A stretch of DNA of 64,000 nt from Methylobacterium sp. AMS5 (GTDB taxonomy: Bacteria > Pseudomonadota > Alphaproteobacteria > Rhizobiales > Beijerinckiaceae): contig NZ_CP006992.1 of NCBI RefSeq assembly GCF_001542815.1, positions 2,609,501 to 2,673,500 of the forward strand, written 5' to 3'. Within the stretch, counting starts at the first letter, position 1. Every line of letters begins with the position of its first letter. Below are positions 26,453-37,134 of the stretch, piece after piece. Made by a program: the position numbers and the translations under genes. Under the pieces are notes generated by a model that saw nothing but the letters and a program-made list of their open reading frames with translations, was not told the DNA's origin and searched no databases.

Positions 26453-27309
26453 TGCCGCCGCTCCGGATCGCCCTGTTCGCGTTGGAGGCGCTGCCGAACG
26501 CCCGGGCCGTGCGTCGCTTCGTGGCGGATCACGCGGCGGCGATCGCCTTCGTCGGCCTCTCCAACGCCGAGCGGCCGGCAACCGGCGGGCTCGTCGGTCA
26601 GATCCGGCGGCATCTCGCCCGGTCCGGCCCCGGCTTCCTGCCCTATCTCGGCGTGAATTTCGGGCTGCCGGACCTGCTGCGCCCGCTCTCACCCCTGACG
26701 CAGCGCCTCGCCGGCAGTCGCGAGACGCCCGAGGCGACGCCGCTCGCCGCCCTCTGCCGCCAGTTCGATATCCCGGCCTTGCGCGTCGACGACGTGAACG
26801 GCGAGGAGGTGGCTCAGGCCTTCGCAGCGCACGCGCCCGACCTGATCGTCACCTTCCACTTCGACCAGATTCTGTCCGCAGCGACGCTCGCGCGGGCGCG
26901 GCTCGGCGGGATCAACCTCCACCCGAGCCTGCTGCCGCTCCACCGCGGCCCCGTGCCGACGATTCACGCCATGGCGGACGGAAAGGCGGAGTTCGGCGTC
27001 ACCGTTCACCGCCTCGCGCCCGCGATCGATGCCGGGGCGATCCTGTCCCAGGAAGCGGTCGTGCTGCCCGACGGCACCACGGCCACACGCGCGGCCGTGC
27101 GCCTGCACGAGCACGGTCGCCTCCTGGTCGATCGCGTGCTCGGCGAGATCGCCGCCGACGGGACGATGCCGGCGGGTCGAACCGGTCCGGTGCTGCCCTA
27201 TCGCGGCTTTCCCGACCGGGCGCTGCTGGCGCGGATGCGCCGTGAGGGCCTGCTCCTCACCGACGGGCACGACCTGCGGGACGCGCTGACGCTGTCCCGC
27301 AAGGGCTGA
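26452..27309 (+). CDS. Formyltransferase-family protein (possible sugar N-formyltransferase)
   Basis: A 285-residue protein of the formyltetrahydrofolate-dependent formyltransferase fold. The catalytic Asn-His-Asp set is visible: GGINLHPSLLPLHRGPVPT gives Asn and His, and APAIDAGAIL gives Asp. It lacks the C-terminal tRNA-binding domain expected of methionyl-tRNA formyltransferase, so a small-molecule amine is the likelier acceptor. Its ATG overlaps the SDR stop (TGATG). Placed last in the KpsS-SDR operon, it may formylate an amino sugar of the capsule (inference). Confidence 0.85.
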   Translation: MPPLRIALFALEALPNARAVRRFVADHAAAIAFVGLSNAERPATGGLVGQIRRHLARSGPGFLPYLGVNFGLPDLLRPLSPLTQRLAGSRETPEATPLAALCRQFDIPALRVDDVNGEEVAQAFAAHAPDLIVTFHFDQILSAATLARARLGGINLHPSLLPLHRGPVPTIHAMADGKAEFGVTVHRLAPAIDAGAILSQEAVVLPDGTTATRAAVRLHEHGRLLVDRVLGEIAADGTMPAGRTGPVLPYRGFPDRALLARMRREGLLLTDGHDLRDALTLSRKG

Positions 27310-27312
27310 GGC

Positions 27313-28593
27313 TCACGCCCGCAGGGCGGCGTCGAGATCGTCGATGAGATCTTGCGCATCCTCGATGCCGATCGAGAGGCGCACGACCTCGGGGCCGGCG
27401 CCTGCCGCCCGCTTCTGCTCGTCCGTGAGCTGGCGGTGCGTGGTCGAGGCCGGGTGGATCACCAGCGAGCGGGTGTCGCCGATATTGGCGAGATGGCTGA
27501 AGAGCTGGAGATTCGAGACCAGTTTCACGCCGGCCTCGTAGCCGCCCTTGAGGCCGAAGGTGAATACGGCACCCGCGCCCTTGGGCGTGTAGCGCTGCGC
27601 GAGCGCGTGGTAGCGGTCGCTCGTGAGGCCGGGATAGCTCACCCAATCGACGTCGGCGTGGTCCTTGAGGAAGGTCGCCACCTTCAGGGCGTTGTCGGAG
27701 TGGCGCTGCATCCGGAGCGGCAGGGTCTCGATGCCGTTGAGGATCAGGAAGGCGTTGAACGGCGACAGCGACGGCCCGAGATCGCGCAGGCTCAGCACGC
27801 GCACGGCGATGGCGAATCCGAAATTGCCGAAGGTTTCGGCCAGTACCATCCCGGCATATTCTGGCCGCGGCTCCGACAGCATCGGATAGCGCGCATCGCC
27901 CTGCCACGGGAACGTACCGCCATCGACGATGAGGCCACCGATGGAATTGCCGTGGCCGCCGAGGAACTTGGTGGCCGAATGCACGACGATGTCGGCGCCG
28001 TGCTCGAACGGCTTGATCAGGTACGGCGTCGCCATCGTGTTGTCGACGATGAGCGGGATGTTGTGACGCTTGGCGATCACCGAGAGGGCGGCGATGTCGG
28101 TGATGACCCCGCCCGGATTGGCGATGCTCTCACAGAAGATCGCCTTGGTGCGCGGCGTGATGGCGCGCTCGAACGAATCCGGATCGTCGGTGTCCGCCCA
28201 AACCACCTGCCAGCCGAAGTTCTTGTAGGAGTGGTTGAACTGGTTGATCGAGCCGCCGTAGAGCTTGTTGGCCGCGATGAACTCGTCGCCCGGCCGCATC
28301 AGCGCGTGCAGGGTCAGGAATTCGGCGGCGTGGCCCGAGGCGACGGCGAGCGCGGCGGTGCCGCCTTCAAGCGCGGCGATGCGCTCCTCCAGCACCGCGT
28401 TCGTCGGGTTGGTGATGCGGGTGTAGATGTTGCCGAAGGCCTGGAGCCCGAACAATGAGGCGGCGTGGTCCACGTCGTCGAAGACGAAGCTCGTCGTCTG
28501 ATAGATCGGCGTTGCCCGCGCGCCCGTGGCGGGGTCGGGGCTCGCGCCGGCGTGGATCGCGAGGGTGTTGAAGCCGGGCTGGCGGTCGGTCAT
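27313..28593 (-). CDS. metY: O-acetylhomoserine aminocarboxypropyltransferase (sulfhydrylase)
   Basis: A PLP enzyme of the Cys/Met metabolism family that makes homocysteine from O-acetylhomoserine and sulfide. The start at 28593 is fixed by GAGGAG seven nt upstream; the longer frame would begin inside that ribosome-binding site. 426 residues matches MetY rather than the shorter MetB/MetZ. Key segments: [41 protein letters not shown] and the PLP lysine in [11 protein letters not shown], with the MetY-typical insertion DGGTFPW...YPMLSEP. Convergent with the formyltransferase gene (3-nt gap). Confidence 0.94.
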   Translation of the reverse strand: MTDRQPGFNTLAIHAGASPDPATGARATPIYQTTSFVFDDVDHAASLFGLQAFGNIYTRITNPTNAVLEERIAALEGGTAALAVASGHAAEFLTLHALMRPGDEFIAANKLYGGSINQFNHSYKNFGWQVVWADTDDPDSFERAITPRTKAIFCESIANPGGVITDIAALSVIAKRHNIPLIVDNTMATPYLIKPFEHGADIVVHSATKFLGGHGNSIGGLIVDGGTFPWQGDARYPMLSEPRPEYAGMVLAETFGNFGFAIAVRVLSLRDLGPSLSPFNAFLILNGIETLPLRMQRHSDNALKVATFLKDHADVDWVSYPGLTSDRYHALAQRYTPKGAGAVFTFGLKGGYEAGVKLVSNLQLFSHLANIGDTRSLVIHPASTTHRQLTDEQKRAAGAGPEVVRLSIGIEDAQDLIDDLDAALRA

Positions 28594-28702
28594 CGAAAAA
28601 CTCCTCAAGACGCGTCGTTTACGCCCGTGCTCTTCGGCGGTGCAAGCGCCCGAGGCCGCTTGGGCGGCTTCGCCGCGCGAAGAGTGCGGCGCGGAGCGGG
28701 CT

Positions 28703-28724
28703 TTTCAGGGCTTCGGTCCTGAAA
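28703..28724. repeat. UUCG-tetraloop hairpin in the metY leader region
   Basis: TTTCAGGGC-TTCG-GTCCTGAAA forms a 9-bp stem, with one G-T pair, closed by a C(TTCG)G tetraloop. It lies 110-131 nt upstream of the metY start. No T-run follows on either strand. Its role is unknown; it could be part of a structured leader. Confidence 0.5.
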
Positions 28725-28793
28725 GGCATCGAGCGGAGCGGCAGCCTGAGGCCGCGGAGGCGGCCGCCGGCGCCCGAGGCCGGAGAAAAGAAT

Positions 28794-28811
28794 GCAGAGC
28801 GATCGCTCTGC
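28794..28811. repeat. Perfect 18-bp palindrome GCAGAGCGATCGCTCTGC
   Basis: A perfect palindrome about 200 nt upstream of metY in a ~560-nt gap (28594-29153) between the divergent metY and petA. The remaining part of this gap holds GC-rich inverted repeats and, at 28952-28974, two GACATGT copies 15 nt apart. I see no credible gene in it. Confidence 0.5.
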
Positions 28812-28951
28812 GGTCGGCGACCTTGCGCATCGGCCATGGGCGGCCGTCCGGGGCGGGCTCCGACGGAGGCCGAAACGCCCGGATGGTGTACCGGGGTAAC
28901 GATCGGTAGCGAACGTTGCGGCACTGCACATCGCTCAAGCGCAGCAGTCTA

Positions 28952-28974
28952 GACATGTTCGCATCTGACATGTC
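28952..28974. promoter_or_regulatory. Paired GACATGT sites between metY and petA (candidate operator)
   Basis: GACATGT at 28952 and GACATGTC at 28967 share the palindromic core ACATGT with 15-nt centre spacing, about 1.5 helical turns. Position in a divergent promoter region is suitable for a regulator site. The regulator is unknown and the motif could be chance. Confidence 0.3.
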
Positions 28975-29153
28975 ACAGAGCCGCGCGAACCAAACGGTAA
29001 TCCGGTGACCCACGGTCGCATTGATTGCCCCGGCGCAATGGTGTCTGCCGTTGCGTCAGACTTTGAATTTGAAAGCCTTCAAGGTGCGCGCGGGCGAAAT
29101 CGCCGGAGCGCTGCCCGGAGAGGCTCGGCGCGGCGGCTGACGGGAGGACCACC

Positions 29154-29702
29154 TTGGCGGACGAAGGGCCTCAGGGCACCAAGCGAGATTTCCTCTTCCT
29201 CGCGACAGGCGCGGGATTGGCTGTCGGGGCCGGCGCGGTGGCGTGGCCCTTCGTGGCCTCCATGGCGCCCGATGCGGCGACCGTCGCGGCCGGTGCGCCG
29301 CTCGATGTCGATCTCAGCCCGATCCAGGACGGCCAGATCGTTAACGTGTTCTGGCGCGGCAAGCTGATCTTCGTGCGCAAGCTCACGGAGAAGGAAGTCA
29401 CGGACATGAAGGCCGTGCCGCTCTCCGAGATGATCGACCCGGCCGCCTTCGACGCCCGCGTCAAGTCCGGCCACGATCGCTGGCTCGTGGCCTACGGCAA
29501 CTGCACCCATCTCGGCTGCGTGCCGATCGGCCATTCCGGCAATTACGAGGGCTGGTCCTGCCCCTGCCACGGTTCGCAGTTCGACGCCGTCGGCCGCGTG
29601 CGCCGCGGTCCGGCGCCGACCAACCTGCCGATTCCGCCCTACGCCTTCGAGTCCGATACCAAGATCAAGATCGGCGAAGAAGGCGGCAAGGCGGTCGCCT
29701 GA
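29154..29702 (+). CDS. petA: Cytochrome bc1 complex Rieske iron-sulfur subunit
   Basis: [2Fe-2S] subunit of ubiquinol:cytochrome c reductase, 182 residues. A strong GGGAGG site precedes the TTG start by about 7 nt. The N-terminus ([20 protein letters not shown]) is a Tat-type signal anchor. Cluster ligands are Cys117 and His119 in CTHLGC and Cys136 and His139 in CPCHGS, with Cys122-Cys138 as the stabilising disulfide. First gene of petABC, 34 nt before petB. Confidence 0.96.
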   Translation: MADEGPQGTKRDFLFLATGAGLAVGAGAVAWPFVASMAPDAATVAAGAPLDVDLSPIQDGQIVNVFWRGKLIFVRKLTEKEVTDMKAVPLSEMIDPAAFDARVKSGHDRWLVAYGNCTHLGCVPIGHSGNYEGWSCPCHGSQFDAVGRVRRGPAPTNLPIPPYAFESDTKIKIGEEGGKAVA

Positions 29703-29736
29703 CAACAGGACACGAGAAGCCGGAGCGGGCAAACCG

Positions 29737-31029
29737 ATGAGCAGCGCACACGCGACCTCGACCTACGTACCCAAGAGCCGCCTCGCGAAGTGGTTCGAGT
29801 CACGGCTGCCGCTGGTCGGGCTGGTGCACTCGTCCTTCGTCGCCTTCCCGGTTCCGCGTAATCTCAACTACTTCTGGACCTTCGGCGCGATCCTGATCGC
29901 CTTCCTCGGGATCCAGATCATCACCGGCGTCTGGCTGGCGATGCATTACGATCCGAATGCGAGCAACGCGTTCGAGAGCGTCGAACACATCATGCGCGAC
30001 GTGAATTACGGCTGGCTCTTGCGCTACGCGCACGCCAACGGCGCGTCGATGTTCTTCGTGGCGGTCTACGTCCACATCTTCCGCAACCTCTATTACGGGT
30101 CCTACAAGGCCCCGCGCGAGGTGCTCTACCTCCTTGGCGTCATCATCTACCTCTTGATGATGGCCACCGCCTTCCTCGGCTACACCCTGCCGTGGGGCCA
30201 GATGAGCTTCTGGGGCGCCACCGTCATCACTAACATCTTGGCGGCGATCCCGGTCGTCGGCGACACGATCCAGAGCCTGCTCTGGGGCGGCTACTCGGTC
30301 GGCAACCCGACCATCAACCGCTTCTTCTCGCTGCACTTCCTGCTGCCGTGGATGATCGCGGGCGTCGTCGTGCTCCACGTCTGGGCGCTGCACGTCACGG
30401 GCCAGAACAACCCGGCCGGCATCCCGATCAAGTCGAGCAAGGACGCCGTGCCCTTCACCCCCTACGCGACCATCAAGGACGTGTTCGCGGTGGTGGTGTT
30501 CATGATCCTGTTCGCATGGTTCATCTTCTACCAGCCGAACTATCTCGGCCACGCCGACAACTACGTCCCGGCCAACCCGTCGGTGACGCCCGCGCACATC
30601 GTGCCGGAATGGTATTTCCTGCCCTTCTACGCGATCCTGCGTGCGGTGCCGGATAAGCTCGGCGGCGTGATCCTGATGTTCGGCGCGGTGCTGATCCTGG
30701 CCTTCGCGCCCTGGCTCGACACCTCGCGGGTCCGCTCCTGCAACTACCGTCCGGTCTACCGGGTGTTCTTCTGGGTCTTCCTCGTCAACGCCATCATCCT
30801 CGGCTGGCTCGGCGCGAAGCCCCCGGAGGGCGGCTACGTCCTCGCCTCGCGGATCTGCACCATCTACTACTTCGCCCACTTCCTCATCGTCATGCCGCTG
30901 GTCGGCCTGTTCGAGACGCCTGACCGCCTGCCGGGCTCGATTCTCGAGACCGTGACCGGTCCGGGCAAGCAGGTGAGCGGATCCGGCATGCCCGCGGGTG
31001 CTGCGGCCGAACCGGCCAAGCGCGCCTAA
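29737..31029 (+). CDS. petB: Cytochrome b of the bc1 complex
   Basis: The membrane-embedded diheme quinol oxidation/reduction subunit, 430 residues, eight or nine hydrophobic helices. Landmarks: [40 protein letters not shown] with heme-ligand His residues, [19 protein letters not shown] (cd1 helix, quinol site), [18 protein letters not shown] with the second His pair and the Qo motif PEWYF. A full-length fused cytochrome b, as in mitochondria and alphaproteobacteria, not the split b6/IV form. Confidence 0.97.
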   Translation: MSSAHATSTYVPKSRLAKWFESRLPLVGLVHSSFVAFPVPRNLNYFWTFGAILIAFLGIQIITGVWLAMHYDPNASNAFESVEHIMRDVNYGWLLRYAHANGASMFFVAVYVHIFRNLYYGSYKAPREVLYLLGVIIYLLMMATAFLGYTLPWGQMSFWGATVITNILAAIPVVGDTIQSLLWGGYSVGNPTINRFFSLHFLLPWMIAGVVVLHVWALHVTGQNNPAGIPIKSSKDAVPFTPYATIKDVFAVVVFMILFAWFIFYQPNYLGHADNYVPANPSVTPAHIVPEWYFLPFYAILRAVPDKLGGVILMFGAVLILAFAPWLDTSRVRSCNYRPVYRVFFWVFLVNAIILGWLGAKPPEGGYVLASRICTIYYFAHFLIVMPLVGLFETPDRLPGSILETVTGPGKQVSGSGMPAGAAAEPAKRA

Positions 31030-31050
31030 GGCCCGAGGGAGAGAACAACG

Positions 31051-31944
31051 ATGCGCATCGCACGCCTCGCCGCCGCGACCCTGCTCGCGGCCTCCCTCGG
31101 TGCCGGCTCGGCTCTGGCCGACGACGGACACGGCACCAACCCGCCGCGGGAGAAGTGGAGCTTCGCCGGCATGTTCGGCCGCTTCGACCAGGCGCAGCTC
31201 CAGCGCGGCTTCCAAGTCTACAAGGAAGTCTGCGCGAGCTGTCACTCCATGCGGCTGGTCGCCTTCCGCAACCTCGCGGAGCCGGGCGGACCCGGCTTCA
31301 CGGAAGGGCAGGTCAAGGCGCTCGCCGAGACCTACAGCGTCAAGGAACTCGACGATTCCGGTGCCGAGAAGGAGCGCCCGGCCCGTCCGGCCGATCGCTT
31401 CCCGTCGCCCTTCCCGAACGACAAGGCCGCCGCCGCGGCCAATGGCGGCAAGGCGCCGCCGGACTTCTCGGTTCTGGCCAAGGCTCGCACCTACGAGCGC
31501 GGCTTCCCGCTGTTCGTGTTCGATGCGCTGCCCTTCACCGGCTATTCCGAGCAGGGCGTCGATTACATCCACGCGCTCCTGACCGGCTACGAGGACGCCC
31601 CGAAGGGCTTCACGATGCCGGACAGCGGCTACTACAATAAGTACTATCCCGGGCACGTGATCGCGATGCCGAACCCGCTGAGCGAAGGGCAGATCACCTA
31701 CCCGAAGAACGACAAGGGCGAGCCTGTTGTGCCGGAGACGGTCGAGCAGTACTCGCACGACGTGGCGGCCTTCATGGCCTGGGCGGCCGAGCCGCACATG
31801 ATGGCCCGCAAGTCCCTGGGCCTTCGGGTGATCCTGTTCCTCTTCGTTCTGGCGGGTCTGCTGTTCTACGTGAAAAAGCAGGTCTGGAAGAAGGTCGGGG
31901 GCGAGGTTCACGGCCTCCAGCCCGAGCTGCACAAGACCTACTGA
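31051..31944 (+). CDS. petC: Cytochrome c1 of the bc1 complex
   Basis: The membrane-anchored monoheme c-type subunit that passes electrons to soluble cytochrome c; 297 residues. A signal peptide (residues 1-23) is followed by the heme site CASCHS with Cys61, Cys64 and His65. The distal Met ligand is probably in the VIAMPNPLSEGQI region. A C-terminal transmembrane helix (LRVILFLFVLAGLLFYV) anchors it. Clear ribosome-binding site (AGGGAGAG) before the ATG. Last gene of petABC, followed by a hairpin terminator. Confidence 0.96.
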   Translation: MRIARLAAATLLAASLGAGSALADDGHGTNPPREKWSFAGMFGRFDQAQLQRGFQVYKEVCASCHSMRLVAFRNLAEPGGPGFTEGQVKALAETYSVKELDDSGAEKERPARPADRFPSPFPNDKAAAAANGGKAPPDFSVLAKARTYERGFPLFVFDALPFTGYSEQGVDYIHALLTGYEDAPKGFTMPDSGYYNKYYPGHVIAMPNPLSEGQITYPKNDKGEPVVPETVEQYSHDVAAFMAWAAEPHMMARKSLGLRVILFLFVLAGLLFYVKKQVWKKVGGEVHGLQPELHKTY

Positions 31945-31971
31945 GCGAAAGCTCCCACGATCGAACCGACG

Positions 31972-31994
31972 AACGGGCCCCTCGCGGGCCCGTT
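31972..31994 (+). terminator. Hairpin terminator after petABC
   Basis: AACGGGCCC-CTCGC-GGGCCCGTT is a perfect 9-bp stem 27 nt after the petC stop. The stem itself ends in TT and only one more T follows, so the U-tract is short. Strong stem with a weak tail, as is common in high-GC alphaproteobacteria. Confidence 0.7.
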
Positions 31995-32155
31995 TGCGTG
32001 TGGGGGAACGCCTACGGTAAAGGTTCCGCAGCGCCGGACGAACCGATTCGGGCGCATTCAAACCGTCATCGCCGGGACTTACGACGCTTTACGCGCAGCA
32101 GATGCGCCGCGTGCCTTCCGGCCTTGGACACGTTCTACACACAAGGGATTTTTGC

Positions 32156-33031
<876 letters not shown>

Positions 33032-33105
33032 CCGCTGGTCCTGCCGACTGTCACGTCCGCGACGGATCCCCTCGCCTTGTAGGCGGGGGGAGCGCCTGCA
33101 AAACA

Positions 33106-33369
33106 TCAGTGCGTGCAGCCGTTGTCGCGTTCCTGGCGCTGGATGTCGGCGATGTCGGTGCGCTGGCGGGCGGAGAGCGGCACGTCGGCCAGTGCGTCGT
33201 ACTTGCAGCCGAAATTGCCGAAGGCGCGAATCGCGCGCTCGGTGCGGAAGCAGTAGCCGGCATCCTTGTAGATCGCGTTGCGCTCGCCCCACAGCTCGTC
33301 GCAGGGGAAGGCCGCGAGGGCAGGCGAGGCCATAAGTGACACGAGAATGGCGGCGGCGAGGAAACGCAT
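33106..33369 (-). CDS. Small secreted YARHG-domain protein
   Basis: An 87-residue exported protein. Signal peptide MRFLAAAILVSLMASPALA, then a mature part of ~68 residues that matches the YARHG pattern: CDELWGERNAIYKDAGYCF and later DVPLSARQRTDIADIQRQE. Four Cys residues could form two disulfides. YARHG domains are extracellular and of unknown function. It lies after the metallophosphoesterase gene, same direction, 35-nt gap. Confidence 0.85.
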   Translation of the reverse strand: MRFLAAAILVSLMASPALAAFPCDELWGERNAIYKDAGYCFRTERAIRAFGNFGCKYDALADVPLSARQRTDIADIQRQERDNGCTH

Positions 33370-33404
33370 GGCTGGTGCTCCGAGCCGTCGGAGCCCGGGC
33401 GTCC

Positions 33405-34325
33405 TCAGGCGGTCTTGAGGGTCAGTGAGCGGCTCGGCTCGCGGCCAAACCCACGGATCTCCAGGCGGTCACCCGCGATCTCCACCACGGCGAAGGCCGA
33501 GCTGTCCGGCGTGTCTACCATGCCGTGGAAGTTGACGTAGTGGATTCCGTCGCGCTCGGCGTAGTTGCCCGCATGATTGTGGCCGTTGAAATAGGCGATA
33601 ACGTGCGGCTGCCTCGCCAGCAGGCCCGTGAGCCGTCCGGCATCCCAGAGATTGTGCGGGTTCTCGGGCGCGACGGGGTAGTGGTTGAGCACGACGACCC
33701 GCTCGCCGGCCGTCCGCGCCGCCGCCAGCCTTTGCTCCAGCCACGCGAACTGGGACTCGCTGAGGGATCCGTTCCAGGGCTTGGCGTTGACGAGCCCCTC
33801 CGCCTTGGCCTGCTCCAGGCGCTCCGCCGCCAGCGTCCGGCGCGGATCGTCCGGTGGCGGGGCGAACAGCGAGACGTCGTTGCCATCGAGCACGATGAAG
33901 CGGAGGCCGGCCACCACGAAGTCGTAGTACGGGCTCTCCATGCCGAGCAGGCCCGGCACCCGCCCGCGCTGTTCGGAAGCCACGTCGAAATCGTGGTTGC
34001 CGAGCAGGAACCGGGTCTCGTGGCGCAGCGTCCGGTAGATCGGCAGGATGCGGTCGTAGCTCGCCACGTCGCGGTCGATGATGTCGCCCAGCGTCACGAC
34101 GAAGCGCAGCTCCTCGGCGTTCAGGACCGCGACGGCCGCGCGCAGCTTGTCGAGGCTGTTGGCGTAGTAGCGGCCGAGCGTCAGGTTGGGCGGCGCCTCG
34201 GCATATTGCGGATCGGCGATCACGCCGAAGCGCAGCGGCCCGTCGGCGGCTCCCGCTCGGGCAGCAAGGAGCGCGGCGCTGGCGGCGAGGACGGAACGGC
34301 GGGACAGCATGCGGCTTCTCGGCAT
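33405..34325 (-). CDS. Tat-exported calcineurin-like metallophosphoesterase (ADPRibase-Mn-like)
   Basis: A 306-residue periplasmic phosphoesterase. The N-terminus SRRSVLAASAALLAARAGA is a twin-arginine signal. Metal motifs in order: FGVIADPQYA, where DPQ replaces the usual DxH, GDIIDRD, LGNHDFD, LNHYP and FNGHNHAG. The D-x-Q-Y-A motif together with RYYANSLDKLRAAV resembles the Mn-dependent ADP-ribose/CDP-alcohol diphosphatase group. The substrate could be a nucleotide-diphosphate metabolite, but secretion makes this uncertain. An ATG at 34310 is an alternative start that would still keep the RR motif. Confidence 0.87.
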   Translation of the reverse strand: MPRSRMLSRRSVLAASAALLAARAGAADGPLRFGVIADPQYAEAPPNLTLGRYYANSLDKLRAAVAVLNAEELRFVVTLGDIIDRDVASYDRILPIYRTLRHETRFLLGNHDFDVASEQRGRVPGLLGMESPYYDFVVAGLRFIVLDGNDVSLFAPPPDDPRRTLAAERLEQAKAEGLVNAKPWNGSLSESQFAWLEQRLAAARTAGERVVVLNHYPVAPENPHNLWDAGRLTGLLARQPHVIAYFNGHNHAGNYAERDGIHYVNFHGMVDTPDSSAFAVVEIAGDRLEIRGFGREPSRSLTLKTA

Positions 34326-34532
34326 CGGTGACCCCGTCAGGCTGGCGCGCCGGCATGACCAGCGGATGACGCCGAGCGGCTTCGCGGGGCGGTTCACGCG
34401 GGATCGCCGCCAGGACCCTAAAGCAAGACCCTTCAAGACCCTTCCCCCACCGGGCAAAACCACACTACAAGGCAGGCCCGGCCGGCCGCTGAAGGCCCGC
34501 TGCCCGTTTTCAGGATCAGACGCCCGTATCCG

Positions 34533-35120
34533 ATGCGTACAGCCAGCATCAGCCGCCGCACGGCGGAGACCGACGTGTCCGTCTCGATCGATCTCGACGG
34601 CACCGGCAAGGCCGCGATCGCGACCGGCGTCGGCTTTCTCGACCACATGCTGGAGCTGTTCGCCCGGCACGGCCTGTTCGACGTGACGATCAAGGTCGCC
34701 GGCGACCTGCACGTCGATCAGCACCACACCACCGAGGATACCGGCATCGCGCTGGGCCAGGCGGTGGCTCAGGCGCTCGGCGACAAGCGCGGCATCGCCC
34801 GCTACGCCGATATCCACCTGCCGATGGACGAGACGCTGAGCCGCATCGCGATCGACATTTCCGGCCGTCCGTTCCTCGTGTTCCGCACGAGCTTCCGCGT
34901 CGAGAAGATCGGCCAGTTCGACACCGAACTGGTGCGGGAGTTCTTCCAGGCCTTCGCGATGAATGCCGGCATCACGCTGCACGTCGAGACTCTCTACGGC
35001 GAGAACGCGCACCATATTGCCGAGAGCGTCTTCAAGGGGCTGGCCCGGAGCTTGCGCAAGGCCGTCGCCATCGACCCGCGTGAGGATGGCCGCGTTCCCT
35101 CCACCAAGGGATCGCTCTGA
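34533..35120 (+). CDS. hisB: Imidazoleglycerol-phosphate dehydratase
   Basis: Sixth step of histidine biosynthesis, monofunctional dehydratase (195 residues) without the phosphatase half found in enteric HisB. Metal-binding repeats are evident: [14 protein letters not shown] with [14 protein letters not shown] in the first half, and the second His cluster [17 protein letters not shown]. First gene of a long his operon that runs with tiny gaps or overlaps to coaA. Confidence 0.96.
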   Translation: MRTASISRRTAETDVSVSIDLDGTGKAAIATGVGFLDHMLELFARHGLFDVTIKVAGDLHVDQHHTTEDTGIALGQAVAQALGDKRGIARYADIHLPMDETLSRIAIDISGRPFLVFRTSFRVEKIGQFDTELVREFFQAFAMNAGITLHVETLYGENAHHIAESVFKGLARSLRKAVAIDPREDGRVPSTKGSL

Positions 35121-35142
35121 GACCATTTGAGGAGGAGCGAGG

Positions 35143-35646
35143 ATGCGGACCTACACGCTGCACGTTCCCGAGGGCTCGGTTCGGGGTGACCCGCGGGCGC
35201 TGGAACAGGCGCATCTCGTGCGCGACGGGTTCTCTTGGAGCGCCTTCGCCTTCACGGTGCTGTGGTTCCTGCGCCACCGTCTCTGGCTCGCCGCGCTCCT
35301 CGTGCTGGTGGGGCTCGTCGGGCTTGCGCTCGCGGGCCGGGCGCTCGGCCTCTCTCCCTTCGCGGCGCTGATCGTCACGGTGCTGGTGAGCCTGCTGATC
35401 GGCATGGAGGCGTCGAGCCTGCGCCGCTGGACCTATGGCCGCTGGGGCAAGCCGGCCCAGGACGCGGTGATGGCCGGCTCGCAGGAGGAGGCCGAACTGA
35501 AGGCCGCCGCCCGCTGGCTCGATGCCGCGTCGGTTCCGGGCGTCGCCGGGCCGGGTTTCGCCGCGACGGCCGTCAGCCGCCCGACCCATCGCCGCGGCGA
35601 TGATGCGGTGATCGGGCTTTTCCCCGCGAGCGAGGGTGGACGGTGA
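35143..35646 (+). CDS. DUF2628 membrane protein in the his operon
   Basis: A 167-residue protein with a short N-terminal beta-like segment ([11 protein letters not shown]), the family motif [14 protein letters not shown] (here [14 protein letters not shown]), and two closely spaced transmembrane helices (residues ~45-65 and 70-92). The C-terminal half is soluble. DUF2628 genes lie between hisB and hisH in many Rhizobiales, but no role in histidine synthesis is known. Ribosome-binding site AGGAGGAG-like before the ATG; its stop overlaps the hisH start by 4 nt. Confidence 0.88.
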   Translation: MRTYTLHVPEGSVRGDPRALEQAHLVRDGFSWSAFAFTVLWFLRHRLWLAALLVLVGLVGLALAGRALGLSPFAALIVTVLVSLLIGMEASSLRRWTYGRWGKPAQDAVMAGSQEEAELKAAARWLDAASVPGVAGPGFAATAVSRPTHRRGDDAVIGLFPASEGGR

Positions 35647-36305
35647 GCGAGCAGACCGTCGCGATCATCGATTACGGATCGGGCAATCTCCATTCGGCGG
35701 CGAAGGCGTTCGAGCGCGCGGCGCGCGAGGCCGGGCTCGACGGCACCCGAATCGTCGTCACCGACGTGCCGGAAGCCGTGGCCGCTGCCGACCGCGTGGT
35801 GCTGCCCGGCGTCGGCGCCTATGCCGATTGCCGCCGCGGCCTCGATGCAGTGCCCGGCATGGTCGAGGCCATGACCGAGGCCGTCAGGGCGCAGGGCAAG
35901 CCGTTCCTCGGCATCTGCGTCGGCATGCAGCTCATGGCGAGCCGCGGCCTCGAATACGAGGAGACCGCGGGCCTGAACTGGATTCCGGGCGATGTCGCCC
36001 CGATCGAGCCGGCCGACCCGGCGCTCAAGATCCCGCATATGGGCTGGAACACCCTGCATCTCGACCGCGAGCACGCCCTGCTGCGCGATATCGCGATCGG
36101 GGAGGGCGGGTTGCACGCCTATTTCGTCCACAGCTTCGCGCTGAAGGCTGCCGAGCCGGCGGACGTGGTCGCCCATGCCGAGTATGGCGGGCCGGTCACG
36201 GCCATGGTCGCGCACGACAACATGGTCGGCACCCAGTTCCACCCCGAGAAGAGCCAGCACCTCGGTCTCGCGCTCCTCGGCAACTTCCTGCGCTGGCGCC
36301 CCTGA
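35643..36305 (+). CDS. hisH: Imidazole glycerol phosphate synthase, glutaminase subunit
   Basis: Class I glutamine amidotransferase that feeds ammonia to HisF. GTG start overlapping the DUF2628 stop; 220 residues. Motifs: [28 protein letters not shown], the nucleophile in [10 protein letters not shown], and the catalytic His-Glu in [10 protein letters not shown]. Works as a heterodimer with HisF encoded 830 nt downstream. Confidence 0.97.
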   Translation: MSEQTVAIIDYGSGNLHSAAKAFERAAREAGLDGTRIVVTDVPEAVAAADRVVLPGVGAYADCRRGLDAVPGMVEAMTEAVRAQGKPFLGICVGMQLMASRGLEYEETAGLNWIPGDVAPIEPADPALKIPHMGWNTLHLDREHALLRDIAIGEGGLHAYFVHSFALKAAEPADVVAHAEYGGPVTAMVAHDNMVGTQFHPEKSQHLGLALLGNFLRWRP

Positions 36306-36346
36306 AGGCCGCCTTTGTCCGACACATCGTATTCGCGAGTTGACGC

Positions 36347-37090
36347 GTGATCCTGTATCCGGCCATCGACCTCAAGGAAGGGCGCTGCGTCCGCCTCGTT
36401 CAAGGCGACATGGCCCAGGCCAAGGTCTTCAACGACGACCCCGCCGCGCAAGGGGCGGCCTTCGAGTCTCAGGGGTTCTCCTGGCTCCACGTGGTCGATC
36501 TCGACGGTGCCTTCGCCGGGGAGCCCCGCAACGCCGCGGCGGTCGATGCGATCCTGGCGCGGGTGAGCCTGCCGGTGCAGCTCGGCGGCGGCGTGCGCGA
36601 GATGCGCACCCTCGAAGGCTGGCTGGAAAAGGGCGTGAGCCGCGTCATCATCGGCACCGCGGCCGTGCGCGACCCCGCCTTCGTTCGCGAGGCGGCCCGT
36701 CGCCATCCGGGGCGCATCGCCGTCGGCATCGACGCCAAGGACGGGCGCGTGGCGGTGGAGGGCTGGGCCCAGACCTCCAGCATGACCGCGGAAGAGCTCG
36801 GGCAACGCTTCGAGGATGCGGGTGTCGCCGCCATCATCTACACCGACATCGCCCGCGACGGCATCCTCAAGGGCCTCAACATCGAGATGACGCTGGCGCT
36901 GGCCTCGGCCGTCAGCATCCCGGTGATCGCCTCGGGCGGCCTTGCCTCGATCGCCGACGTCGAGCGGCTGCTGGAGCCGGACTGCGCCGTGCTGGCCGGC
37001 GCCATCACCGGCCGCGCCCTTTACGACGGACGGATCGACCCGAAGGAAGCGCTCGCCGCCATCGCCCGTGCCAAGGGGGGCGCGGCATGA
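36347..37090 (+). CDS. hisA: Phosphoribosylformimino-5-aminoimidazole carboxamide ribotide isomerase
   Basis: TIM-barrel isomerase, fourth step of histidine biosynthesis; 247 residues from a GTG start. Half-barrel repeats are typical: [19 protein letters not shown] with the catalytic Asp, [18 protein letters not shown], then [13 protein letters not shown] with the second Asp and IASGGLASI. Lies between hisH and hisF. Confidence 0.97.
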   Translation: MILYPAIDLKEGRCVRLVQGDMAQAKVFNDDPAAQGAAFESQGFSWLHVVDLDGAFAGEPRNAAAVDAILARVSLPVQLGGGVREMRTLEGWLEKGVSRVIIGTAAVRDPAFVREAARRHPGRIAVGIDAKDGRVAVEGWAQTSSMTAEELGQRFEDAGVAAIIYTDIARDGILKGLNIEMTLALASAVSIPVIASGGLASIADVERLLEPDCAVLAGAITGRALYDGRIDPKEALAAIARAKGGAA

Positions 37091-37134
37091 GCGTCGTCCG
37101 ACCGCCGGCCCCGACAGCCTGAAGGCATTCACGC

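Noticed and set aside
28594-28760. SAM-II type riboswitch upstream of metY
   Set aside because: I could not find the conserved SAM-II core sequence or pseudoknot; only generic GC-rich hairpins are present.
29800-32061. 753-codon open frame on the minus strand over petB and petC
   Set aside because: Antisense shadow; charged low-complexity protein with no domain, opposite well-established bc1 genes.
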